From: an uncultured Porphyromonadaceae bacterium
GTDB lineage: Bacteria; Bacteroidota; Bacteroidia; Bacteroidales; UBA11471
Direction of reading: 5' to 3'
DNA: 64,000 nt
NCBI GenBank assembly: GCA_900547555.1
Contig: URHG01000003.1
Span: 1 to 64,000, forward strand
The stretch's first letter is position 1, and every line of letters starts with the position of its first letter. A program made the translations under genes and the position numbers. Positions 54,335 to 62,854 of this stretch are shown piece after piece. The notes below the pieces were generated by a model, which was not told the DNA's origin, did no database searches, and worked only from the letters and a program-made list of their open reading frames with translations.

Positions 54335-55756
54335 ATGTATATGAAACGATACATCTCATTCCTCGGCCTCGCCGCCATTTTGAGCGGTTGCGCCTCATCG
54401 GGAAGTTCCAACGGAGGAGAACTCATCGGTGTGGGAGGTATGGCTTGGGGCGAACCCACTCCTTACGGCATGGTACTCGTAAAAAGAGGCTCCTTTGAAA
54501 TGGGTCATAACGAAAGCGACAGTCTTTGGGGGACAAGACCCAACGCACGGTCGATTTCGGTCGATGCTTTCTGGATGGACGATACCGAAATCACCAATTC
54601 GGAATACAAACAATTCGTTTACTGGGTACGCGACTCGATTATCCGCGAACGACTGGCCGACCCAGCTTACGGCGGAAACGAAACTTTCAAAATCGAAGAA
54701 GACCGTATGGGAAATCCGGTTACCCCTCATCTCAACTGGGCCAAAGCCATTCCCTGGCGTAACCCGACCGAAGATGAAGCGCGGGCCATCGAAAGCGTCT
54801 ACCGCATCGATCCCATCTCAGGCAAGAAGGTCCTCGATGTTACCCAGCTCAATTACCGCTATGACGTGTATAACCACACCGAAGCGGCCAAACGTCGCAA
54901 CCGAATGGATCCCGCCCGTCGGGTATTGAATACCGACATTACTCCGGGCAACGAAGAAATACTCATCTCGAAAGATACCGCTTTCATCAATGATGACGGG
55001 CAGATCGTTACGCAGACCATCATACGGCAACGGCAGAGCGAATTCGATTTCCTCAACACCTATATTATCAATATCTACCCCGATACGACAGTATGGGTCA
55101 ATGATTTCAACAACGCATACAACGAGCCGTATATGCGCATGTACTTCTCCCACCCGGGTTATAACGACTACCCTGTCGTCGGTGTCTCGTGGGAACAGGC
55201 GAATGCATTCTGCGTATGGCGGACCAACCTTTTGCATTCGGCCATGACCCCCGACCGCATGACAGAACCCTATCGTCTGCCGACCGAGGCCGAATGGGAA
55301 TACGCCGCCCGCGCCGGGAAAAGCGAGAACAGCTACCCATGGGACGACAATGGTACGGCCAGCGACAAAGGGTGCTTCTATGCCAACTTCAAACCGATGA
55401 AAGGAAACTATCTGAAAGACGGAAACCTGATTACTTCGCGCGTAGGCATTTATCCGCCCAACGAATTCGGCCTCTACGACATGGCCGGGAACGTATCGGA
55501 ATGGACCTCTACCGCTTATACCGAATCGGTAGATCAATACACGAGCGATATGAATCCCGACTACCGCTACAATGCCGCCAAAGAAGATCCCTACCGCATG
55601 AAACGAAAAATCGTACGCGGAGGTTCTTGGAAAGACGTGTCGAACTTTGTCCGCTCCGATATACGCATGTGGGAGTACCAGAACGAACAACGTTCCTACA
55701 TAGGTTTCCGTTGTGTCCGCACGCAAGTGGGATTTGCCAAAGGCCGTAAAAATTAA
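54335..55756 (+). CDS. gldK: T9SS ring lipoprotein GldK/PorK
   Basis: A 473-residue outer-membrane lipoprotein forming, with GldN, the periplasmic ring of the type IX secretion system. Lipobox LSGC with Cys19 (Cys17 if the second Met is used). The rest is a sulfatase-modifying-factor (FGE) fold: GMVLVKRGSFEMGHNESDS, DDTEITNSEYKQFV, VVGVSWEQANAFCVW, LPTEAEWEYAARAG, NEFGLYDMAGNVSEWTS, VRGGSWKD and YIGFRCVR. The formylglycine-generating Cys pair is absent, as in other GldK proteins. Confidence 0.96.
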   Translation: MYMKRYISFLGLAAILSGCASSGSSNGGELIGVGGMAWGEPTPYGMVLVKRGSFEMGHNESDSLWGTRPNARSISVDAFWMDDTEITNSEYKQFVYWVRDSIIRERLADPAYGGNETFKIEEDRMGNPVTPHLNWAKAIPWRNPTEDEARAIESVYRIDPISGKKVLDVTQLNYRYDVYNHTEAAKRRNRMDPARRVLNTDITPGNEEILISKDTAFINDDGQIVTQTIIRQRQSEFDFLNTYIINIYPDTTVWVNDFNNAYNEPYMRMYFSHPGYNDYPVVGVSWEQANAFCVWRTNLLHSAMTPDRMTEPYRLPTEAEWEYAARAGKSENSYPWDDNGTASDKGCFYANFKPMKGNYLKDGNLITSRVGIYPPNEFGLYDMAGNVSEWTSTAYTESVDQYTSDMNPDYRYNAAKEDPYRMKRKIVRGGSWKDVSNFVRSDIRMWEYQNEQRSYIGFRCVRTQVGFAKGRKN

Positions 55757-55777
55757 CCGAAAAAACAGTTTGCCATC

Positions 55778-56755
55778 ATGGGAAAATACAAAAGATATAA
55801 AAACAGCATCGAAAAATTTCTCTCGGGAGACTCGGGAAAACGATTTTTCAATTTCGCATACAGCATAGGCGCCGCTATCGTTATTTGGGGCGCACTTTTC
55901 AAAATCCTGCACCTACCGGGCGGAAACGTCATGCTTTCGATAGGTATGGGAGTGGAAGTAGTGATGTTTATACTCACGGCTTTCGACCGGCCGGCCAAAG
56001 AGTATCACTGGGAAGAAGTATTCCCCGTACTGGCATCGAAAGACCCGGAAGACCGTCCCGACTTCAAAAACGGCGGCGGTATCGTCATCAACGGAAACAT
56101 GGCCGGAGAAAACAGTATTGCCGTATCGGGAGCGGAAGCCCGACGCATCGCCGGCATTCCCTCGAATATCGAGGTAAGCGAGGAAGATACGCAAAATCTC
56201 TCGAACAGCATACAGAAACTCTCGGCCGCCGCTGACCAGATTTCCCGTATGGCCGAACTGACCGATGCCACACAGAAATATCTCGACCAAATGGCTGCCA
56301 TATCGGAGCAGATGATACAATTCAGACAAGCAACACAATCGCTTACCGATGTATCGAACCTTCTGCTCGACTCCTATCGCAACATTACCGACAACAGCGA
56401 CGGCATAACCAACAATACGCAGGGATATGTAGAGCAGATGGAATCGCTCAACCGCAACATCGCAGGACTGAACACCATCTACGAAATACAGTTGAAGAGC
56501 ATCAGTTCGCAACTCGACAACATCGACCGCGTAAATGTGGGCTTACGAAATATACGCGAAATGTACGAAGGATCGATGCACGACAGTTCCCGTTACTGTG
56601 AAGAGGTGGAAAAGATGACCCAGTACATGGCCCAACTCAACTCGGTATACCGCAACATGCTCACGGCCATGACTGTAAACATGTACAATCAACCCGCACG
56701 TCAGGAACAACCTCAAAACCCGAATCCGTCCGATAATACCAACGGTAACGCATAA
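55778..56755 (+). CDS. gldL: T9SS motor protein GldL/PorL
   Basis: A 325-residue inner-membrane protein that with GldM forms the proton-driven motor of T9SS. Two TM helices: about 24-44 (FFNFAYSIGAAIVIWGALFK) and 51-69 (MLSIGMGVEVVMFILTAF). Glu60 in the second helix matches the position of the glutamate essential for proton flow in GldL/PorL. The long cytoplasmic part has coiled-coil character (about 145-290). 21 bp after gldK. Confidence 0.95.
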   Translation: MGKYKRYKNSIEKFLSGDSGKRFFNFAYSIGAAIVIWGALFKILHLPGGNVMLSIGMGVEVVMFILTAFDRPAKEYHWEEVFPVLASKDPEDRPDFKNGGGIVINGNMAGENSIAVSGAEARRIAGIPSNIEVSEEDTQNLSNSIQKLSAAADQISRMAELTDATQKYLDQMAAISEQMIQFRQATQSLTDVSNLLLDSYRNITDNSDGITNNTQGYVEQMESLNRNIAGLNTIYEIQLKSISSQLDNIDRVNVGLRNIREMYEGSMHDSSRYCEEVEKMTQYMAQLNSVYRNMLTAMTVNMYNQPARQEQPQNPNPSDNTNGNA

Positions 56756-56772
56756 CACCCGCAAAACGGAAT

Positions 56773-58341
56773 ATGGCATCACACAACTCAAATATGTCGC
56801 CCCGGCAGAAGATGATAAACCTCATGTATATCGTCTTGACCGCCATGCTGGCTCTGAACGTATCGTCGGACGTACTCAACGGATTCCGCCAAGTCGAGGA
56901 GGGACTGGTACGTACGACAGAGAATGTTGCGGTACAAAACGAGTCGCTCTATGACGAACTCACCACCTACTACCGTAACAATCCCGAAAAATCGGGAGAA
57001 TGGTACATGAAAGCGACAGCCGTACATCAACGTACCGACTCGCTCTATAACTACATTGCCTCGCTGAAACAACGCATCGTACGCGAAGCCGACGGGAAAA
57101 ACGGCGATGTAAACAACATCGTGCGCCAAGACGATCTCGAAGCAGCCTCGTTTATCATGCTCTCGCCCACCACCAGAGAAGGGCGAAAGTTGCGCGAATC
57201 GCTCATCGGATACAGCGACATGGTAAATGAAATGATAAGTGATACGGTAAAACAACGGCTTATCAACGAATACCTTTACCCGCGTATGTCGAAGACTGCC
57301 GTCGGAGAAAAGAAAACGACATGGGAAGAGGAGAATTTTGAAAACATGCCTGTCATAGCCGCCATCACATTGCTGACTAAAATACAAAGCGACTTACGGT
57401 CGGCCGAAAGCGAGATTTTACACACGCTGTTAAAAAACATCGACAAAGGAGATGTACGCGTCAACCAACTCAACGCTTACGTCATACCCTCTTCCAAAAC
57501 CGTGATACGAGGAGGCAAATACTCGGCCAATATCGTATTGGCTGCCATAGATACGACAATGGCTCCCGTCATCAACATCGACGGAAAGCAACTGCCCAAC
57601 AGCAAAGACGGTCTCTATGAAGTAACTTGCAACCGCTCGGGGATCTACAATATCGACGGTTATCTCGAAGTTCCCCACGGCGATGGATCGTCGACCCGAC
57701 ATCCTTTCCATACCTCCTACACGGTCGTGGAACCGTCGGCTACCGTATCGGCCACGATGATGAATGTACTTTACGCCGGTATCGACAATCCCCTGAGCAT
57801 TTCGGTTCCGGGAGTACCTAACCACTCCGTATCGGCCGCCATCAAAGGCGGACGCATAACCCGAAGCGGAGATACATGGCTGGTCCGTCCCTCGAAAGTC
57901 GGTGAAGACGTCGTCATCACCGTAACGGCCGCCATGAACGGGAAAAACCAAGTTGTCAATACGACCACGTTCAGGGTGCGCCAGTTGCCCGACCCCATGC
58001 CTTTCATCGCATATAAAGACGAAAATGGAAACACCCAGCGATACAAAGGCGGGCGACCTTTCCCCAAAGCCCGGCTGCTTGCCGCTCCCGGTATCGAAGC
58101 AGCCATCGACGACGACCTGCTGAATGTCGAATACACGGTATTGAGTTTCGAGACTGTATTTTTCGACTCGATGGGCAACGCAATTCCCGAAGTATCGGAC
58201 GGCAATAAATTTTCTCAACGACAGAAAGACAGTTTCCGCCGACTATCCCGGGGCAAACGGTTCTACATATCCCGCGTAAGGGCACTGGGCCCCGACGGAA
58301 TAGAGAGAGACCTTTCCCCCATAGAGATTATTGTAAACTGA
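56773..58341 (+). CDS. gldM: T9SS motor protein GldM/PorM
   Basis: A 522-residue protein with one N-terminal TM helix (about 14-31, MINLMYIVLTAMLALNV) and a long periplasmic part of four domains: helical D1 (to about 220) and beta-rich D2-D4, including IPSSKTVIRGGKYSANIVLA and the C-terminal DPMPFIAYKDENGN. It spans the periplasm and contacts the GldK/N ring. 17 bp after gldL. Confidence 0.95.
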   Translation: MASHNSNMSPRQKMINLMYIVLTAMLALNVSSDVLNGFRQVEEGLVRTTENVAVQNESLYDELTTYYRNNPEKSGEWYMKATAVHQRTDSLYNYIASLKQRIVREADGKNGDVNNIVRQDDLEAASFIMLSPTTREGRKLRESLIGYSDMVNEMISDTVKQRLINEYLYPRMSKTAVGEKKTTWEEENFENMPVIAAITLLTKIQSDLRSAESEILHTLLKNIDKGDVRVNQLNAYVIPSSKTVIRGGKYSANIVLAAIDTTMAPVINIDGKQLPNSKDGLYEVTCNRSGIYNIDGYLEVPHGDGSSTRHPFHTSYTVVEPSATVSATMMNVLYAGIDNPLSISVPGVPNHSVSAAIKGGRITRSGDTWLVRPSKVGEDVVITVTAAMNGKNQVVNTTTFRVRQLPDPMPFIAYKDENGNTQRYKGGRPFPKARLLAAPGIEAAIDDDLLNVEYTVLSFETVFFDSMGNAIPEVSDGNKFSQRQKDSFRRLSRGKRFYISRVRALGPDGIERDLSPIEIIVN

Positions 58342-58367
58342 TTATAACGCATAAGTAACATACGATT

Positions 58368-59483
58368 ATGAAAATCACGGTAAAACATATTTTGGTTCTC
58401 CTCGGAGTATGTGCCATGCTGCCGATATGCGAGGCACAAAATACGGTCGTGCGCCGCAGCAGTACGGCAACGAACAGAACCGACAAAAACGGACTTACGG
58501 TAAGGGCCAAAACACTGTATGAGACCGGTGAACCCTCCGAAGCCGATATACCCTGGACTCGCGGTATCTACCGGCAAATCGACTTGACTCAAGAAAAAAA
58601 CATGCCGTTATATTATCCCGAAGAAATCATAGATGGGCAGGAAAACCTCTTCCGCGTACTGCTGGGTCTTGTCGCTTCAAATAAAATAAAGGTTTATGAA
58701 TATCTCGACGGACGGGAAATATTCACCGAAGAATACGAGGTAAAAGTGGAAGACATGCTCGAACGTTTCCATATCCTCTATGAAGTAAAAGCGGGACGTA
58801 CAGCCAAACGAAATACCTATATCATCGAAGAGAGCGATGTGCCTTGCAACGAAGTTTTGTCGTATTACGTCAAGGAAAAATGGATATTCGACCAACGTTC
58901 CTCGACCTGCTATCCCGTCATCGAAGCAATCTGTCCGGTGCTGCACCGCGTGGGCGACTTCGGCGGGGAAGCCGTGCGTTACCCCATGTTTTGGGCCCGA
59001 TACGACGATATACGTCCCTACTTGGCACAGCACTATATCATTACCGACAACATGAATAACGTTCGCAACTACACATACGATGATTTCTTCAAACTGCGCA
59101 TGTTTGCCGGTGAAATATACAAAACTCAAAATCTGCAAAATATGTCGCTCGTACAGCTCTATCCGACTCCCGAAGCACAGGATAGTGCCCGGAAAGTAAT
59201 AGAGAGGCAGTTGCAACAGTTCGACCGCAGCTTATGGGTAGCCGAGGAGAGTGAAACTGTCCCAGAACAAGCTCCCAAAAGCAAAACCGAAGAAAACAAA
59301 AGCCATACGGAACCTGTCGACAATAATGCCGAGGAGCCGGCTCAAGTAAAATCGACACGCTCGTCGAGAGGATCGACCCAAAGTACCGTGTCGAAAACAA
59401 AATCAAAAAGCCCGAAAAAATCGGTAAAACAACGCAGCAGCCGCAGCTCGGCCCCGACCTATTCGGTACGACGCACACGATAA
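58368..59483 (+). CDS. gldN: T9SS ring protein GldN/PorN with basic C-terminal tail
   Basis: A 371-residue periplasmic protein with signal peptide (1-22, CEA-Q). Core residues about 55-300 match GldN: WTRGIYRQIDLTQEKNMPLY, LYEVKAGRTAKRNTYIIEE, IRPYLAQHYIITDNMNNVRN and DDFFKLRMFAGEIYK. The last 70 residues are low-complexity, rich in Ser, Lys and Arg, ending SAPTYSVRRTR; this tail may be disordered. With GldK it forms the large periplasmic ring. Last gene of the operon. Confidence 0.94.
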   Translation: MKITVKHILVLLGVCAMLPICEAQNTVVRRSSTATNRTDKNGLTVRAKTLYETGEPSEADIPWTRGIYRQIDLTQEKNMPLYYPEEIIDGQENLFRVLLGLVASNKIKVYEYLDGREIFTEEYEVKVEDMLERFHILYEVKAGRTAKRNTYIIEESDVPCNEVLSYYVKEKWIFDQRSSTCYPVIEAICPVLHRVGDFGGEAVRYPMFWARYDDIRPYLAQHYIITDNMNNVRNYTYDDFFKLRMFAGEIYKTQNLQNMSLVQLYPTPEAQDSARKVIERQLQQFDRSLWVAEESETVPEQAPKSKTEENKSHTEPVDNNAEEPAQVKSTRSSRGSTQSTVSKTKSKSPKKSVKQRSSRSSAPTYSVRRTR

Positions 59484-59508
59484 TCCGTTACCTGATGTCC
59501 ACATAACT

Positions 59509-59538
59509 AAAAAGCCGCCTCAGACGAGACGGCTTTTT
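59509..59538 (+). terminator. Terminator of the T9SS operon
   Basis: AAAAAGCCG/CGGCTTTTT stem with an imperfect inner CTC/GAG pairing around AGAC and a T6 tail, 25 bp after the gldN stop. Confidence 0.9.
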
Positions 59539-59590
59539 TATTCAACCATATAAATAAAAGCAAAAAACGTTCTTTTCAAAAAAGAATAGC

Positions 59591-59598
59591 TACATTTG
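59591..59598 (+). promoter_or_regulatory. -7 box for the thioesterase gene
   Basis: TACATTTG fits TAnnTTTG; start near 59605 leaves about a 70-nt leader. No good -33. Confidence 0.5.
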
Positions 59599-59676
59599 TA
59601 AATATCGTTTACCGACATTTCTCCGAAAGAACGTATTTCCGGAAACAAATCGATAAATACACGAAAATCCTATCGT

Positions 59677-60168
59677 ATGAAAAAAATCATCAATCCGTGG
59701 TTACACAAAGAAGGGTACTATTGTTTCGGTTGTGCCCCCAACAATGAAGCCGGCGTAAAAATGGAATTTTATGAAGACGGCGACGATGTGGTAAGTATTT
59801 GGAAGCCGGAGGCCAAATATCAAGGCTGGATCAATACCCTGCATGGAGGCATACAAGCGGTTTTGCTCGATGAAATATGCGCATGGGTCATTCTACGGAA
59901 ATTGCAAACGACCGGTGTAACATCGAAAATGGAAACTCGCTATATGAAGTCGATCGATACGACCGACCCGTACGTTACATTACGCGCCCATATCGTCGAG
60001 CAAAAACGGAACATCATTATTCTCGAAGCAACGATATGTAATTGTAAGGGTGAATTGTGTACCAAAGCCGTATGTACTTACTTCACTTTCGCTCCGGAAA
60101 AAGCTCACAGTGAAATGCAATTTCTCGGTTGTGAAACCGATAGTGAAGAGGTCGATCCTCTACCTTAA
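59677..60168 (+). CDS. PaaI/hot-dog thioesterase family protein
   Basis: A 163-residue single hot-dog domain. Typical segments: YCFGCAPNNEAGVKMEF near the N-terminus, GWINTLHGGIQAVLLDEICAW with the HGG/Asp-Glu active-site helix, ETRYMKSI and the long strand pair RNIIILEATICNCKGELCTKA. Family members hydrolyse acyl-CoA thioesters. Substrate not readable. Single-gene unit before repeat cluster 4. Confidence 0.88.
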   Translation: MKKIINPWLHKEGYYCFGCAPNNEAGVKMEFYEDGDDVVSIWKPEAKYQGWINTLHGGIQAVLLDEICAWVILRKLQTTGVTSKMETRYMKSIDTTDPYVTLRAHIVEQKRNIIILEATICNCKGELCTKAVCTYFTFAPEKAHSEMQFLGCETDSEEVDPLP

Positions 60169-60275
60169 ACACACGGCTTGAAGGTCGCTTACATACAACC
60201 TTTTACTCTGCCTGCAATTGGCTTTTCATCACTCAAAAGACTCCGTGAGACTCCGCTCATTCGACCGAAATGGCA

Positions 60276-60598
60276 GGCTTGTCATTCTGAATGCCGCGTA
60301 AACGGAATGAAGAATACCAAGTCAAGTGCAATGTCATTCTGAACGGAACGCAGTGAAGTGAAGAATCCCTATCCGACGATCAGAGATTCCTCATATACGT
60401 TCGGAATGACAACGACTGTCATTCCGAGGTGCGGAGCGCCGAAGAATCTCAACCGATGAATTAGGTTGTCATGCTGAGCGATAGCGAAGCATCTCCGCCT
60501 AAACGAGCAAAAGCATGAGATCCCTCACACCGCCCGCGACGGGTTCGGGATGACATAGAGATTCCTCGTCGACCCATCGGCCTCGCTCGGAATGATAT
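60276..60598. repeat. Dispersed repeat cluster 4
   Basis: About seven units: 60276-60317 (+), 60330-60368 (+), 60380-60412 (-), 60416-60451 (+), 60467-60498 (+, CATGCTGAGCG variant), 60515-60556 (-, GGATGACA variant), 60558-60598 (-). The variants CATGCTGA and GGATGAC show a second sub-family. The 655-bp gap 60169-60823 holds only these and the wcaJ terminator. Confidence 0.8.
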
Positions 60599-60765
60599 AA
60601 AAAAACACCATCGCTTCAAGAAGCAAAATACAGAGGATTCTCCAAGTAAGGCGCGTCTTTAAAGACACTCATGCCTGATCTTATCGTCGATACATACATG
60701 TAAAAAACATACAATTATCCGATAAAATCTTCACGATCGACACCCGGTACAAAACAACTAAAAAC

Positions 60766-60798
60766 GAAAACCCGCTTTCTCAATGAAAGCGGGTTTTC
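60766..60798 (-). terminator. Terminator of the sugar transferase gene
   Basis: A 14-bp perfect stem GAAAACCCGCTTTC and complement around TCAAT, followed on the minus strand by GTTTTTAG. It begins 25 bp after the stop at 60824. Confidence 0.9.
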
Positions 60799-60823
60799 CA
60801 ATTCCTTCTTCAATGCAATTATC

Positions 60824-62233
60824 CTAATAGGCTTTTTCTTCGCCATGAATCATATTGGTTGCTGTCTTGATCATGATACGAATATCGAGCCAAAAGTTCC
60901 AATGCTCGATATACCAAATATCGGCCTGTACCCGACCGGCCATTTCCGAGAGCTCTCTTGTTTCTCCTCGAAACCCATTGACCTGAGCCCAACCGGTAAT
61001 ACCGGGCTTGACAAAATGACGCACCATGTAACGGTCGATAAGACGGGCATACTCTTCATTGTGTTTGAGCATGTGCGGACGCGGACCGACCAAACTCATA
61101 TCGCCCTTGAATACATTTATAAACTGAGGTAACTCATCGAGGTTGGTTCGACGTAAAAAGTCTCCCACTTTGGTTTTGCGGGGATCGTCTTTCGTTGCCT
61201 GCAAAGTATCGCTTTGGGCATTGACCTTCATACTGCGGAACTTTATACATTCGAAAACTTTTCCGTCCAACCCGTTCCGTTTCTGCTTAAAATAAACTGG
61301 CCCCTTCGACGACAATTTAATGGCGATTCCCACGAAAATATAAATAAACGGATATATCGTACACAGGAAAAGCCCCGAAACGATAATATCGAAAAGACGC
61401 TTTTCAAAGCGTTTGCCGGGGCTGCTCAACGGTTCGCGCCGTATGGCCAACACGACAACATCATCGAATGTTTCCATGACCATATTTCGTTTCAGGTAAT
61501 TACGCAAATTGGGAACACTGTAAAACCGTATGAGATTCCCTTCGCAATAATCGATTATAGGCAATATATCATTGGCTCTGTTCGACGTCAATCCGCAATA
61601 TACCTCCCCTATATTTTTATGGTCTCCCAACCACGGTAAAGCATCGGCGACATTACCCAACCTTACAACGCCCGAAGGAAATCCGACCAACTCTTTATCC
61701 GAAAACACTCCGATGAGATTATATCCCATAAACGAGACTTGCATCATTTGAGCAATCTCTTTCAGGTTATCACCTTCCCCGACAATCACCACATTGACGA
61801 TATCCCGCCGTCTGATTCGTAAATTCTGAACCACTCGACGCAAAAACAGACGTTCGAGAGAGAGAAATATAAATAACAATACATAATAAATCGCCATGAT
61901 TTTCCATGACCGGGACAAAGTCATGTTCATATAGGAAAGAAAAGCGATGATGAGAAAATGGTCGACAACGACACGCACGACCCTCGCCAAAACATTCTCG
62001 GCCCGTACAATACGGTTGAACAAAACAACTCCTGCCAACTTATAGCAAATGATATAAAAAACATTCACCGCAATCCAATAATGCGGATCGGTAAGATCGA
62101 GAATATGCCACGACAAACAATCGCTTAATGCATAAAGCGCCCAATACAAACCGTTCACGACAAGCAGGTCGGCAAACAATACAATAAGTTTGTAATACGG
62201 ATAATTCCGTGTCGACGAGTAACTGTTGAGCAT
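60824..62233 (-). CDS. wcaJ: Undecaprenyl-phosphate sugar phosphotransferase (WcaJ-like)
   Basis: A 469-residue initiating enzyme that puts the first sugar-1-phosphate (usually glucose) onto undecaprenyl phosphate. The N-terminal half has four to five TM helices (about 15-130) and a CoA-binding-like domain (VVIVGEGDNLKEIAQMMQ). The C-terminal bacterial sugar transferase domain shows KRLFDIIVSGLFLC, KQKRNGLDGKVFECIKFRSM, LRRTNLDELPQFINVFKGDM and SLVGPRPH. It is about 47 kb from the wecB/wecC locus but is the natural starter for such glycans. Confidence 0.93.
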   Translation of the reverse strand: MLNSYSSTRNYPYYKLIVLFADLLVVNGLYWALYALSDCLSWHILDLTDPHYWIAVNVFYIICYKLAGVVLFNRIVRAENVLARVVRVVVDHFLIIAFLSYMNMTLSRSWKIMAIYYVLLFIFLSLERLFLRRVVQNLRIRRRDIVNVVIVGEGDNLKEIAQMMQVSFMGYNLIGVFSDKELVGFPSGVVRLGNVADALPWLGDHKNIGEVYCGLTSNRANDILPIIDYCEGNLIRFYSVPNLRNYLKRNMVMETFDDVVVLAIRREPLSSPGKRFEKRLFDIIVSGLFLCTIYPFIYIFVGIAIKLSSKGPVYFKQKRNGLDGKVFECIKFRSMKVNAQSDTLQATKDDPRKTKVGDFLRRTNLDELPQFINVFKGDMSLVGPRPHMLKHNEEYARLIDRYMVRHFVKPGITGWAQVNGFRGETRELSEMAGRVQADIWYIEHWNFWLDIRIMIKTATNMIHGEEKAY

Positions 62234-62461
62234 ACGTTTAGTTTTTGTTCGTTATTTCTCCGTCCCGGGTTATCTCCTTTCCAAGACAGATATTCTTTTC
62301 ATTCTATTAAATCCTACACTTATAACCATAAAACAATATGGTTGTTCCTCTTTCCCTAAATACAGATACCCGACTACACCGAATGCTTCCGTCGAAGCAT
62401 TATATACCACACATTCAGCACTCCACGTTTTTCCCAATATAAATATCTGCAAATAATAGAG
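62234..62461 (-). other. Long leader of the wcaJ-like gene
   Basis: From the predicted start near 62455 a leader of about 220 nt precedes the gene. It contains one small hairpin (62382-62401, AATGCTTC/GAAGCATT). Small open frames here have no family features. Between this leader and the kinase gene (62470-62854) the AT-rich DNA shows no gene. Confidence 0.35.
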
Positions 62462-62493
62462 CAAAAATACAAATCAAAAGAGATTTTTACAAG
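62462..62493 (-). promoter_or_regulatory. Candidate promoter of the wcaJ-like gene
   Basis: -7 TATTTTTG (62462-62469) and, 20 bp upstream on the minus strand, CTTG (62490-62493, one mismatch to TTTG). Confidence 0.5.
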
Positions 62494-62854
62494 AATCGTC
62501 CCCTTTATTTTTATAAAAACTGTTTTTCATACCATTCCGAAAAGCTCGTAAAGGCAACCAAACGATGAAAGAAACCTCCTTATTTTTAACAATATGGATT
62601 CTCTTTTTCGGGGAAAAGCCCCTTTCGAGGTATCTGCTGGAAACAAATTTAATAAAAAAGAGACTTCTAAAAGTCGAAAAATGTATAAAGCTTAGCCCAT
62701 AATACAAGGAATGTATGGTACTTTCGGAATAAATTCCTATCTTAGCTACATATCTGTTCTCCATATCATAAAGAACGGATCTATAAAAATGTAGAACCGG
62801 ACTATCCTGACGGAAACTCTAAGCCGGTTCGTCCACAAAAAATACTCGCAATTA

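Noticed and set aside
53376..59483. Gliding motility locus in the strict sense
   Set aside because: Only the shared secretion core is present; no motility adhesin genes are visible, and non-gliding gut Bacteroidales carry the same core.
62270..62464. 64-codon frame in the wcaJ leader
   Set aside because: Its first codon overlaps the -7 box, so the transcript would not contain its start.
62474..62764. Open frame of 96 codons on the minus strand upstream of the wcaJ-like gene
   Set aside because: No family features, AT-rich composition and it ends at the predicted promoter; likely chance.
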